Source of the DNA: Bin22 sp034428635
Lineage (GTDB): Bacteria; Chloroflexota; Dehalococcoidia; Lucifugimonadales; UBA3495
Direction: 5' to 3'
DNA length: 7,348 nucleotides
Assembly (NCBI GenBank): GCA_034428635.1
Contig: DAOUHR010000009.1
Location: forward strand, 1 to 7,348
This document shows positions 1 through 5,467 of this stretch, piece by piece. A program made the position numbers and the translations under genes. The notes under the pieces were generated by a model. That model saw only the letters and a program-made list of their open reading frames with translations. It was not told the origin of the DNA and searched no databases. Each line of letters starts with the position of its first letter. Position 1 is the first letter of the stretch.

Positions 1-94
1 TGACCCTGGCAGAACTCTTCCCTGCCCGGATCATATGCTCCAACTGGTCCCGTTCCTCCGGCGTCAGCCGGACCGTAAATTTCTCTCTGACCAC
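1..94 (-). CDS. IS630-family transposase, N-terminal fragment (runs off the window)
   Basis: Read on the minus strand from a GTG at 94, 31 codons stay open to the window edge. The peptide starts VVREKFTVRLTPEERDQLE and continues through HMIRAGKSSARV. This is the characteristic beginning of IS630/Tc1-type transposases: a short basic strand, an LTPEER helix, then the G-K-x-SAR turn that leads into the helix-turn-helix DNA-binding domain. The start is supported by GAGGTGG at 99-105, four bases upstream, and an in-frame TGA at 104-106 rules out a start much further upstream. The catalytic DDE domain lies outside the window, so it cannot be said whether the element is intact. The family call is confident for so short a piece because the motif order is distinctive; a related helix-turn-helix protein is the alternative. 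Confidence 0.72.
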   Translation of the reverse strand, partial: MVREKFTVRLTPEERDQLEHMIRAGKSSARV

Positions 95-161
95 ACCGCC
101 ACCTCACACCAACCTTAATTGCTCAAAGATTACCACTGTCAGTCAACCCCTATCGGTACCC

Positions 162-386
162 TTGATAACCAAGCTTGACCCAGTACTAGCGTCGAAAGTG
201 TTCAAAGACCACGAAACGGCCTATGTGGTCGCATCCGTAGGCCTGGCCTGGATATTTACTATCCTGCTGGCTGCGTATGAAATTGGTTTCAATACCAAAG
301 ACACGAATCTGGAAACTACTGTGGCTATAGCCTACGGTGTGGCCGCAGCCGCGGGGCTAACTCTCCTGACCGTTGGAACGTTCTAG
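162..386 (+). CDS. Small two-helix membrane protein, unknown function
   Basis: This 74-residue frame has two hydrophobic stretches, about residues 20-42 and 52-74, joined by a short polar loop containing KDTN. The first 19 residues are charged, with several Lys and Asp. The protein ends directly after the second hydrophobic stretch, which fits a small inner-membrane hairpin protein. The start is uncertain: the listed start is TTG at 162, no good Shine-Dalgarno sequence precedes it, and an in-frame GTG near codon 13 is an alternative. The next small gene begins six bases after the stop, suggesting one transcript. I do not recognise the family. The regular amphipathic and hydrophobic pattern argues for a real gene; the weak start argues for caution. 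Confidence 0.45.
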   Translation: MITKLDPVLASKVFKDHETAYVVASVGLAWIFTILLAAYEIGFNTKDTNLETTVAIAYGVAAAAGLTLLTVGTF

Positions 387-392
387 GTTATT

Positions 393-542
393 ATGGTGCT
401 CGCAAGAAGACGTGAACAGAGGCTGCTGGAACAGGCCCGCCGCGAGGCGCAAGGGGAAGTGTCGAAGCGCTGGAAGGCCTGGTACGACAGCCTGCCCGAC
501 GCAGTGAAGAAGACCCAGCCGCCCCCTCCCAACTCTGACTAG
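393..542 (+). CDS. Small highly charged protein (49 residues), unknown function
   Basis: An ATG at 393, six bases after the upstream small membrane-protein gene, opens a 49-codon frame ending in TAG. The product is a basic, probably helical peptide: MVLARRREQRLLEQARREA, then a Trp-rich segment (KRWKAWYDSLP), then a proline run and an acidic end (PPPPNSD). The long Arg/Glu/Gln helix with a W-x-x-W segment is a common design of small cytoplasmic proteins next to small membrane proteins in Chloroflexota-like genomes. Its function is unknown. Tight spacing suggests translational coupling with the membrane protein, and the two may act together. No strong ribosome binding site is visible (TAGG at 384-387 only). 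Confidence is moderate because of the short length. Confidence 0.45.
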   Translation: MVLARRREQRLLEQARREAQGEVSKRWKAWYDSLPDAVKKTQPPPPNSD

Positions 543-624
543 CGCAGGTCTTCAGTCAACGCAGTAGCTGCAGAGGACTGCAGATGTCCTGTACGGAAAA
601 ATTGTCGGCAGCGGACGAGGTCAA

Positions 625-981
625 ATGGGAACGGTATTCAAGACGATAGAAGTGGGAGACCCACAGGGACGGAATTTCCAGAGAGTAGAAGTGGAAGTGG
701 ACACCGGGTCTACCTACACGGCCCTGCCCCGTGAAATGCTCCTGGCCCTGGGAGTGCCGGTTAGCAGGACCGTTTCTTCACGACTGGCAGACGGTACCCA
801 GCAACCAGTGGAAGTTGGCTACGCCAGCATCAGGTTGGAGGGGGTAGAACTCATTACCCCCGTAATATTTGCCGAAGAGGGAGAACCCAGCCTGTTGGGT
901 GTAATCTCCCTGGAAGATGCCCTGCTCGCTGTGGATCCGGTGAACAATGAGCTGATTCCGGTAGTGGCCAAGCGATACTAG
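625..981 (+). CDS. Clan AA (retropepsin-like) aspartic protease family protein
   Basis: The 118-residue product is a single-domain retropepsin-like aspartic protease. The catalytic motif VDTGS has its Asp at residue 26 and is followed by TYTALP. A flap-like segment with LADGT lies near residues 74-78, and the conserved second motif LLGVISLEDALLAVDP lies in the last third, followed by the family's closing strand (NNELIPV). As in retroviral proteases, one DTG motif per chain means the active enzyme should be a homodimer. There is no signal peptide or membrane segment, so it should be cytoplasmic. The ATG at 625 follows CGAGG at 616-620 at a short distance. Such small proteases are common as solitary genes in bacteria with no assigned substrate. 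Fold assignment is confident; activity and target are unknown. Confidence 0.82.
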   Translation: MGTVFKTIEVGDPQGRNFQRVEVEVDTGSTYTALPREMLLALGVPVSRTVSSRLADGTQQPVEVGYASIRLEGVELITPVIFAEEGEPSLLGVISLEDALLAVDPVNNELIPVVAKRY

Positions 982-1205
982 CCCCGATACACGCAGAAAC
1001 AGCCCCCTTTGCACGGACGTCTAATCACAGACCGGCCACGAATCCGGCGGCGTCCGGCAGCAAGGCAGCCTGCTCCCATACCAGTCGGCACGACACGTGA
1101 AACGCAGGTTCGTGAAGAAAAGCAAAATGCAGGTGCAGTCCTGAGATTTTCCGAAATTTGAGAAGGCCATTTTCCCCGGCAATCGAATCTGACTCGAACG
1201 AATCA

Positions 1206-1227
1206 GGGGCGTCCAACCGGACGCCCC
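1206..1227 (-). terminator. Hairpin downstream of the FAH-family gene, probable terminator
   Basis: GGGGCGTCC (1206-1214) and GGACGCCCC (1219-1227) form a perfect 9-bp stem around the four-base loop AACC. It lies 31 bases past the stop codon of the minus-strand hydrolase gene. On that strand it is followed only by a short T-containing stretch (TGATTCGTT), so the U-tract is weak. The plus-strand protease gene ends over 200 bases away, so the hairpin most likely serves the minus-strand gene, though it could act in both directions. Confidence 0.6.
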
Positions 1228-1258
1228 CGTGAGTTTCGCCGGCATACGGTTGGCAGCG

Positions 1259-2047
1259 CTACTTCTCCCACACCACCGGGTTGCTCAGGGTACCGATGCC
1301 GTCAACCTCGATGTTGATGACGTCGCCGTCTTTCATGTTCTCCGGCGCGCCGTCGGTGCCCATCCAGATGACATCGCCCGGGAAGAGGGTCAGGTACTTG
1401 CTCATGCGGCTGATGTAGTGCTTCACCCCGAAGATGGCCCCTGACATGTTGTACTTGCTGATGAACTTGCCGTTCAGCACAATGCGGACCTCGCAGTCCT
1501 CCGGGTCCACGCCGTCGGTGACAATCCACGGCCCCATGGGCTTGAAAGTGTCCGTGTTCTTGCCCCGCCACATGGTGCGGTCGCCCCGCTGCCACACCCG
1601 CTCGCTCACATCATTGCCGATGGTGTAGCCGAAGACATAGTCCAGGGCCTCATCTTCAGTCACATTCTTGCACTGCTTGCCGATAACTATTACCAGCTCG
1701 CCCTCGTACTGGAGCAGTTCATTGGCGTCGCTGGGCACCACGATGGCTTCCCCCTCGGCCACCAGGGCGTTGTTGGCCCGGTAGCCCACATCGGCCGCCG
1801 GTGGGAACTGGGGTTCCTCACCTCGCTTTGCCGCCATTTCTTCCACATGCTCCCGGAAGTTAATACCGGCGGCGTAAAAGGTGGGGGGAATTACCGGCAC
1901 CAGCAGCTTCACGTCGCCAAGGGCGTGGGCTTTATCCGTCCGTTCGTACTCGCCGCGAATGGGGTCGCCGTTGACCTGGATGACATTGTCGCCCTCGATG
2001 ATGCCGTAAGCCGGCCCATCGGCGGTCTGAAACCTGCACCACTTCAT
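1259..2047 (-). CDS. Fumarylacetoacetate hydrolase (FAH) family protein with DUF2437-type N-terminus
   Basis: The 262-residue enzyme belongs to the FAH superfamily, metal-dependent hydrolases, isomerases or decarboxylases of 2,4-dioxo and 2-oxo-ene acids formed in aromatic and carboxylic acid breakdown. The N-terminal ~50 residues (MKWCRFQTADGPAYG) match the small DUF2437-type domain. The core has the His of NFREHVEEM (about H67), metal ligands E115 and E117 in YEGELVIVIGK, D146 in GNDVSER, the KNTDTFKPMGPW segment with K163, and the C-terminal GDVIWMGTDG and GIGTLSNPV motifs. I chose the ATG at 2047 because GGAGGAA lies just upstream; an in-frame GTG five codons earlier would overlap that ribosome site. 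The common GTPGG motif is GTDGA here, as in a recognised subgroup. The exact substrate cannot be read from sequence. The gene is transcribed away from korAB and appears monocistronic. Confidence 0.9.
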   Translation of the reverse strand: MKWCRFQTADGPAYGIIEGDNVIQVNGDPIRGEYERTDKAHALGDVKLLVPVIPPTFYAAGINFREHVEEMAAKRGEEPQFPPAADVGYRANNALVAEGEAIVVPSDANELLQYEGELVIVIGKQCKNVTEDEALDYVFGYTIGNDVSERVWQRGDRTMWRGKNTDTFKPMGPWIVTDGVDPEDCEVRIVLNGKFISKYNMSGAIFGVKHYISRMSKYLTLFPGDVIWMGTDGAPENMKDGDVINIEVDGIGTLSNPVVWEK

Positions 2048-2118
2048 AGCTGTTTCCTCCACTCTTCATAAAAGATGGCAATGGATATTCGTTGCCCGAA
2101 GGCGCTTTGCACGCCCCA

Positions 2119-2147
2119 ATTCTTGCATTTACCCTTCAGGTGGTCAA
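2119..2147 (-). promoter_or_regulatory. Candidate sigma70-type promoter for the FAH-family gene
   Basis: On the minus strand TTGACC (2142-2147; five of six matches to the -35 consensus) is followed after 17 bases by AAGAAT (2119-2124; four of six), with a TG one base before the -10 hexamer as in extended -10 promoters. Transcription would begin near 2112, giving a leader of about 65 bases before the ATG at 2047. Confidence 0.42.
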
Positions 2148-2189
2148 GCATTCGCCCCTGCCTTCTGAATCTAATGTTCAGCCTTGCAT

Positions 2190-2205
2190 CCGGCGCCGAC
2201 GCCGG
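2190..2205. repeat. GC-rich inverted repeat upstream of the FAH-family promoter
   Basis: CCGGCG and CGCCGG form a perfect 6-bp stem around the loop CCGA. It lies about 40 bases upstream of the candidate minus-strand -35 box, so it could be an operator-like site or a short hairpin. No coding sequence overlaps it convincingly. No regulator is encoded nearby, so its role is open. Confidence 0.35.
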
Positions 2206-2256
2206 GAATCTGTGAGCCCCAGCTTCATTAACCCATGCCTGTCTCAAAGCTCTGCC

Positions 2257-2274
2257 GTCCCCCTGTCGGGGGGC
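2257..2274. repeat. GC-rich hairpin in the intergenic region
   Basis: CCCCC (2259-2263) pairs with GGGGG (2268-2272) around the tetraloop TGTC, extended by a T-G wobble and one G-C pair to about seven base pairs. There is no T-tract on either side, so it is not a typical intrinsic terminator. It sits between the two divergent transcription units. Confidence 0.35.
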
Positions 2275-2307
2275 AATGACGAAAACCGCACACAACTTGT
2301 CGATTAT

Positions 2308-2320
2308 CTGATGTCATTAG
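2308..2320. promoter_or_regulatory. Imperfect palindrome just upstream of the plus-strand promoter
   Basis: CTGATG-T-CATTAG is a 13-base dyad with one mismatched pair, ending 11 bases before the -35 hexamer at 2332. The position and AT-rich character are what an upstream operator or activator site would show, but the dyad is short and no regulator gene is in the window. Confidence 0.22.
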
Positions 2321-2331
2321 ATTAGATTTCG

Positions 2332-2361
2332 TTGACAACAAATATGCGCCAATGTTAAACT
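2332..2361 (+). promoter_or_regulatory. Sigma70-like promoter with extended -10, for the structured RNA and/or korAB
   Basis: A perfect TTGACA (2332-2337) is followed after 18 bases by TAAACT (2356-2361; four of six), and a TG at 2353-2354 one base before the hexamer makes an extended -10. The predicted start near 2368 falls exactly where the 5' arm of the end-closing stem of the downstream structured segment begins. That agreement strengthens both calls. Confidence 0.55.
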
Positions 2362-2367
2362 CCCTTC

Positions 2368-2568
2368 AATTAGCCCCTGTATGTTTCCAGTTTGGCTGGG
2401 CGCTCTCTAGTGCAATTCTGGAAGCAATGTGCCCGGTGGCGTTTGCCGCCCGGGTGCCCGGATTGTAATCATAAACCTCGGCGCAGGCCCAGGGAAAAGT
2501 CCCGCTATAGACGATGACAGCCACCGGGAAACCCCCACGCCCCTACCATTGGGGCACTAATTTTCTTT
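2368..2568 (+). ncRNA. Candidate structured RNA or structured korAB leader, class unknown
   Basis: Several complementary segments nest into one fold. The predicted 5' end AATTAGCCCC (2368-2377) pairs with GGGGC-TAATT (2551-2562, two-base bulge at 2556-2557). TGTTTCCAG (2382-2390) pairs with CTGGAAGCA (2418-2426) with one wobble, enclosing GCGC (2400-2403)/GTGC (2410-2413). CCCGGTGGC (2432-2440) pairs perfectly with GCCACCGGG (2520-2528), enclosing the hairpins CCGG-GTGC-CCGG (2449-2460) and GGGA-AAAG-TCCC (2492-2503). A promoter lies directly upstream and a T-rich terminator-like end at 2561-2568. This closed, multi-branched design with paired ends suits a free-standing RNA such as a 6S-like RNA, or a riboswitch-type leader 175 bases before korA. 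I see no signature of TPP, cobalamin, FMN, SAM, T-box, tmRNA, SRP or RNase P RNAs. Pairings were found by eye, without energy or covariation analysis. Confidence 0.45.
2539..2568 (+). terminator. Possible intrinsic terminator or attenuator upstream of korA
   Basis: GCCCC (2539-2543) and GGGGC (2551-2555) make a 5-bp GC stem with a seven-base loop, followed within five bases by TTTTCTTT (2561-2568). The same GGGGC arm can pair instead with GCCCC at 2373-2377 at the start of the predicted transcript, so the hairpin and the end-closing stem exclude each other. The stem is short, so termination may be partial. Confidence 0.4.
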
Positions 2569-2668
2569 CAGAGTTCCCCTTTTTGTATTTCAGCGACCGG
2601 CGACACTCCCCGGCCACTGATCGGGCTGTCTTCTCGCCAGGTACGGGGCAATAGGGCACGCCTTGCGA

Positions 2669-2674
2669 TACAAT
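2669..2674 (+). promoter_or_regulatory. Possible second -10 element for korAB
   Basis: TACAAT matches the -10 consensus at five of six positions and lies about 70 bases before the korA ATG. No good -35 hexamer is found at normal spacing, so this would be a weak or activator-dependent promoter. It could let korAB be transcribed independently of the upstream structured segment. Confidence 0.25.
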
Positions 2675-2709
2675 GGTAGGAAAACGGGGCGCCGGTAAAC
2701 CTAACCATA

Positions 2710-2735
2710 TTCCTGAGCATTAGGATCAGGAGGAG
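2710..2735 (+). promoter_or_regulatory. korA ribosome binding site within a potential hairpin
   Basis: AGGAGGAG (2728-2735) is a near-perfect Shine-Dalgarno sequence seven bases before the korA ATG. Its first half can be covered: CCTGA (2712-2716) pairs with TCAGG (2726-2730), extended by T-A and T-G pairs (2710-2711 with 2731-2732) to about seven base pairs with a nine-base loop. An alternative stem, CCTAA (2700-2704) with TTAGG (2720-2724), would compete with it. The ribosome site is certain; the regulatory role of the hairpin is inference. Confidence 0.6.
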
Positions 2736-2742
2736 ATAGGCA

Positions 2743-4461
2743 ATGCAAATGCGCGACTTTGTCGTCCGATTCGCCGGTGAAGGCGGACAGGGCGTAGTGA
2801 CGTCGGCGGAAGGTCTGGCCCAGGCTTCTACCCAGGTGGGCTACCACGCCCTTACCTACGCCACATTCCCATCCCAAATTCTGGGCGGGCCCACCTGGAC
2901 CCAGGCCCGGATATCCGTTGACCCCATCCTGAGTGCCGGCGACGATGTGGACGTGCTGGTTGCATTCAACCGCGAAGCCTACGACACCCACCGTGAAGAG
3001 GTTCGGGACGGCGGCCTGGTCATCTACAACTCGGACGATTTTGACCTGGATTCGGATGACGACCGCAGCTATGGTCTGAAGATTGACGAACTGGCTCGGT
3101 CCACCGGCAATAACCGGGCGGCCAACATGGTTATCATGGGAGCCCTGGCCCACCTGGTCAATATGCCTCAGCAATATCTGGACGAGTTTGTCGAAAGCAG
3201 ATTCCGGCGAGGCCGGGCCAACGACGATGAGATTATCCTGTCCAACATTGCAGCCCTGAAGCTGGGCCGGGAAGAGACGTCCCAAAGCGGTTTCGTGCTG
3301 GGTGAACTAGCTCCCCCGAGCATGCCCGAATACCCCCAGGTGATGCTTAAGGGCAACGAGGCCATATCCCTGGGCGCCCTGGCCGCCGGCCTTGATTTTT
3401 ACGTCGGCTATCCCATATCTCCCGCCACAACTATTCTTGTATTTATGGAACGCCACCTGGTCGGCGAGGGCAAGTTTGCCTACCAGGTAAGCTCCGAGAT
3501 TGAATCCATTACCGCCCTTTTGGGTGGCGGCTATGCCGGCAAAAAGGCTATGACCGCCACGGCGGGCCCTGGCTTCTCGCTGATGAGTGAGGGTCTGGGC
3601 CTGGGCTGGATGGCCGAGATTCCCCTGGTGGTGGTTGACGTGCAGCGGGGTGGCCCCGCTACCGGACTGCCCACCAAGACGGAGCAGTCTGACCTGCTGG
3701 CCTGCATGTACCCGGCCCACGGCGACGTCAAGTTGCCGGTTATTGCCGTCGGCACGGTGGAAGAATGCTTCCATGGCGCGGTCAAGGCCCTGAACTGGTC
3801 GGAGCGTTACCAGGGCCCGGTCATCCTGATGACCGAAATGGCGCTGGCCGAGCGGGTGCAGAACATTGAGCGTCCCGACCTTACCAAGGTCAAGCCGGAA
3901 CGCAGGCTGGTCTACGATGGCAACAACGGCTATAACCGCTACCAGGGCCACGAACTTTCCCCCATGCCCCTGCCCGGCGGCCCCGGTGCCTACGTGGCCA
4001 ACGGCAGCGAGCACGACGAGATGGGTGACACCACCCACCTGGCCAGCCGTCACATCCAGATGACCGAGCGGCGGTTCAGCAAGCTCAAGCTGCTGGAAGA
4101 GAACGAGTTCGAAGCCGACAACTCCGGTGAACCCGTGGTGGTGATGCCCTGGGGCGGCTCCAAGGGCCCGACCCAGGAAGCTTATAACCAGTTGCGCGAG
4201 CAGGGCGTTCCCATCGGTTGGTACTACACCATGCTGCTTAGCCCCCTGCCTCCGGCCCTGCTGGATGAACTCCGGAAGAAAGAACTGGTTATCGTACCCG
4301 AGCTTAACTACCAGGGACAGTTCTCCAGCATACTCCGGTCCCAGGGTGTCAAGGCCGAGTCTATCACCCAGTACACTGGCCTGCCCTTCAAGGTGCGGGA
4401 CCTGGTTACCCGTATCGCCGAGATGAACAATTCCCATCGCAAGGAGATGGTTCGAGCATGA
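2743..4461 (+). CDS. korA: 2-oxoacid:ferredoxin oxidoreductase, fused gamma-alpha subunit
   Basis: This 572-residue protein is the large subunit of a two-subunit 2-oxoacid:ferredoxin oxidoreductase, which converts a 2-oxoacid plus CoA to acyl-CoA and CO2 while reducing ferredoxin. Residues ~1-190 are the gamma domain (GEGGQG at 12-17, for CoA-side contacts and assembly). Residues ~200-440 are the alpha N-terminal domain, with YPISP (223-227), TATAGPGFSLM and QRGGPATGLPTKTEQSDL (301-318). Residues ~463-560 are the alpha C-terminal domain, with GWYYTMLLSPLPP and ELNYQGQF. The family commonly has YPITP, so YPISP is a conservative change. The ATG at 2743 follows a strong AGGAGGAG. Its stop overlaps the korB start. 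Substrate could be 2-oxoglutarate, pyruvate or a broader range; the gamma-alpha fusion fits the KorA group. The family assignment is near certain. Confidence 0.95.
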   Translation: MQMRDFVVRFAGEGGQGVVTSAEGLAQASTQVGYHALTYATFPSQILGGPTWTQARISVDPILSAGDDVDVLVAFNREAYDTHREEVRDGGLVIYNSDDFDLDSDDDRSYGLKIDELARSTGNNRAANMVIMGALAHLVNMPQQYLDEFVESRFRRGRANDDEIILSNIAALKLGREETSQSGFVLGELAPPSMPEYPQVMLKGNEAISLGALAAGLDFYVGYPISPATTILVFMERHLVGEGKFAYQVSSEIESITALLGGGYAGKKAMTATAGPGFSLMSEGLGLGWMAEIPLVVVDVQRGGPATGLPTKTEQSDLLACMYPAHGDVKLPVIAVGTVEECFHGAVKALNWSERYQGPVILMTEMALAERVQNIERPDLTKVKPERRLVYDGNNGYNRYQGHELSPMPLPGGPGAYVANGSEHDEMGDTTHLASRHIQMTERRFSKLKLLEENEFEADNSGEPVVVMPWGGSKGPTQEAYNQLREQGVPIGWYYTMLLSPLPPALLDELRKKELVIVPELNYQGQFSSILRSQGVKAESITQYTGLPFKVRDLVTRIAEMNNSHRKEMVRA

Positions 4462-5324
4462 GCAAGAAAAATCCCGAATACGATTTCAAATGGTGCCCCG
4501 GCTGCGGCGACTTCGGCGTGCGCCGGTCGTTGGAATTGGCCATGATTAACCGGTTGGAAGAGACCGGCAAGCCCATTGAAAACAACGTGGTAGTGGCCGG
4601 GATCGGTTGCTCCGGCAACCTGGTCCACCTGCTTGAAGGCCAACAGCCTTACGGGTTCCACGGGATTCATGGTCGTACCCTGCCCGTCGCCATGGGCGTG
4701 AAGATGGCTCGCCCGGAGTTGAACGTAGTGGTGGTGGCCGGCGATGGCGACTTCCTGAGCATCGGCGGGGAGCATATTGGTCCCCAGGCCGCCCGTAACC
4801 TTAACATCTGCGCCGTGGTGATGGATAACGGGGTTTATGGCCTGACCAAGGGCCAGAGTTCGCCCACAACCCAGTTGGGCACGGTAACCAGCTCCACCCC
4901 CTACGGCAAGATTGAGGCGGAAGCAGACCCCCTGGAACTGTATTTGACCCTGGGCGCTTCCTTCATTGCCTCAGGCTTTTCCGGCCAGCCCAGGGAATTG
5001 GCCAAGCTGATTGGCCAGGGCATGGACCACGAAGGCTTTGCTATGATCCACGTCCAATCCCCTTGTACGACCTACAACGACACTTTCGAGTTGATGAAGG
5101 GCAACGTCCGCAAGGGCATTGAGCCCCTGATCTATGACGTCCCCGAAGATCACGATGTTTCCGACCGGGGTGCAGCCTTCGACCTGATCCATCGCCGGGG
5201 CGTTCCCATGGGCGTGATTTACCGGGATGAAGAACGGCCTTCGCTCGAACAGCGCCTGCAGGAAGTACGGGGCCGCGCCCCCCAGCGCTCCGTTGAAGAC
5301 TTGATGGACAGCTTCGCCTTCTAG
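4458..5324 (+). CDS. korB: 2-oxoacid:ferredoxin oxidoreductase, beta subunit (thiamine diphosphate-binding)
   Basis: The 288-residue beta subunit binds thiamine diphosphate and one iron-sulfur cluster and completes the enzyme with KorA. Visible motifs: WCPGCGDFGV (12-21), GIGCSGN (48-54), HGRTLPVAMG (71-80), the Mg/thiamine motif GDGD (95-98) continuing to N124 and GLTKGQ (128-133), and SPCTTYN (201-207). Cysteines 13, 16, 51 and 203 match the four ligands of the single [4Fe-4S] cluster in archaeal two-subunit enzymes. There is no extra ferredoxin-type CxxCxxC domain, and no delta subunit gene is adjacent, so a separate ferredoxin must take the electrons. The start codon overlaps the korA stop in an ATGA, with AAGGAG at 4441-4446 upstream, indicating translational coupling. 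A hairpin terminator follows 36 bases after the stop. Confidence 0.96.
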   Translation: MSKKNPEYDFKWCPGCGDFGVRRSLELAMINRLEETGKPIENNVVVAGIGCSGNLVHLLEGQQPYGFHGIHGRTLPVAMGVKMARPELNVVVVAGDGDFLSIGGEHIGPQAARNLNICAVVMDNGVYGLTKGQSSPTTQLGTVTSSTPYGKIEAEADPLELYLTLGASFIASGFSGQPRELAKLIGQGMDHEGFAMIHVQSPCTTYNDTFELMKGNVRKGIEPLIYDVPEDHDVSDRGAAFDLIHRRGVPMGVIYRDEERPSLEQRLQEVRGRAPQRSVEDLMDSFAF

Positions 5325-5360
5325 GGCAGCCTGCTGCCAATATTCGGTTATCAAGATTTA

Positions 5361-5385
5361 CTCCCCGCCCGTTACAGGCGGGGAG
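5361..5385 (+). terminator. Strong hairpin terminator of the korAB operon
   Basis: CTCCCCGCC (5361-5369) and GGCGGGGAG (5377-5385) form a perfect 9-bp stem around a seven-base loop, extended by an A-T pair (5360 with 5386), followed by TTAGTGTTT. It closes the operon 36 bases after korB and may also insulate it from the convergent minus-strand gene ending at 5468. The T-tract is interrupted but the stem is strong. Confidence 0.8.
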
Positions 5386-5467
5386 TTAGTGTTTGCCACT
5401 ACTCTGGCTGGCACTGACCCAAAAGTGTTCGACAGGCCATACGAAGTCAGCGCCTTCCACTCCAGGC

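Larger units (their letters stand above)
2048..2742. other. Long intergenic region between divergent FAH-family gene and korAB
   Basis: This stretch of almost 700 bases has no convincing protein gene: open frames on both strands lack ribosome sites and family-like sequence. It holds a candidate minus-strand promoter for the FAH-family gene, two GC-rich inverted repeats, an imperfect palindrome, a sigma70-like plus-strand promoter, a strongly structured segment of about 200 bases, a second possible -10 element, and the korA ribosome site within a hairpin. These are listed separately. The density of inverted repeats is high, which suggests a regulatory or RNA-coding region. Confidence 0.7.

Noticed and set aside
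1025..1216. Minus-strand open frame of 63 codons downstream of the FAH-family gene
   Set aside because: It begins within the terminator hairpin, has no ribosome site, and the peptide resembles no family I know.
2044..2325. Short open frames on both strands in the intergenic region (2044-2295 minus, 2092-2325 plus)
   Set aside because: They overlap each other and the inverted repeats, have no Shine-Dalgarno sequence and no family-like sequence.
2429..2540. Cobalamin or molybdenum-cofactor riboswitch, suggested by GTCCCGC and GCCACCGGGAAACC-like strings
   Set aside because: The conserved elements do not occur in the order required for a cobalamin aptamer, and I cannot support a molybdenum-cofactor aptamer from memory. 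The downstream genes are not cobalamin or molybdopterin genes. Left as an unknown structured RNA.
2368..2742. TPP riboswitch ahead of the thiamine diphosphate-dependent korAB
   Set aside because: The conserved CTGAGA box and the second TPP-aptamer box are absent.
3307..4437. Long minus-strand open frame (376 codons) opposite korA
   Set aside because: It is an antisense shadow of a clear korA coding sequence; the product is His/Gly/Val-rich without family motifs and has no ribosome site.
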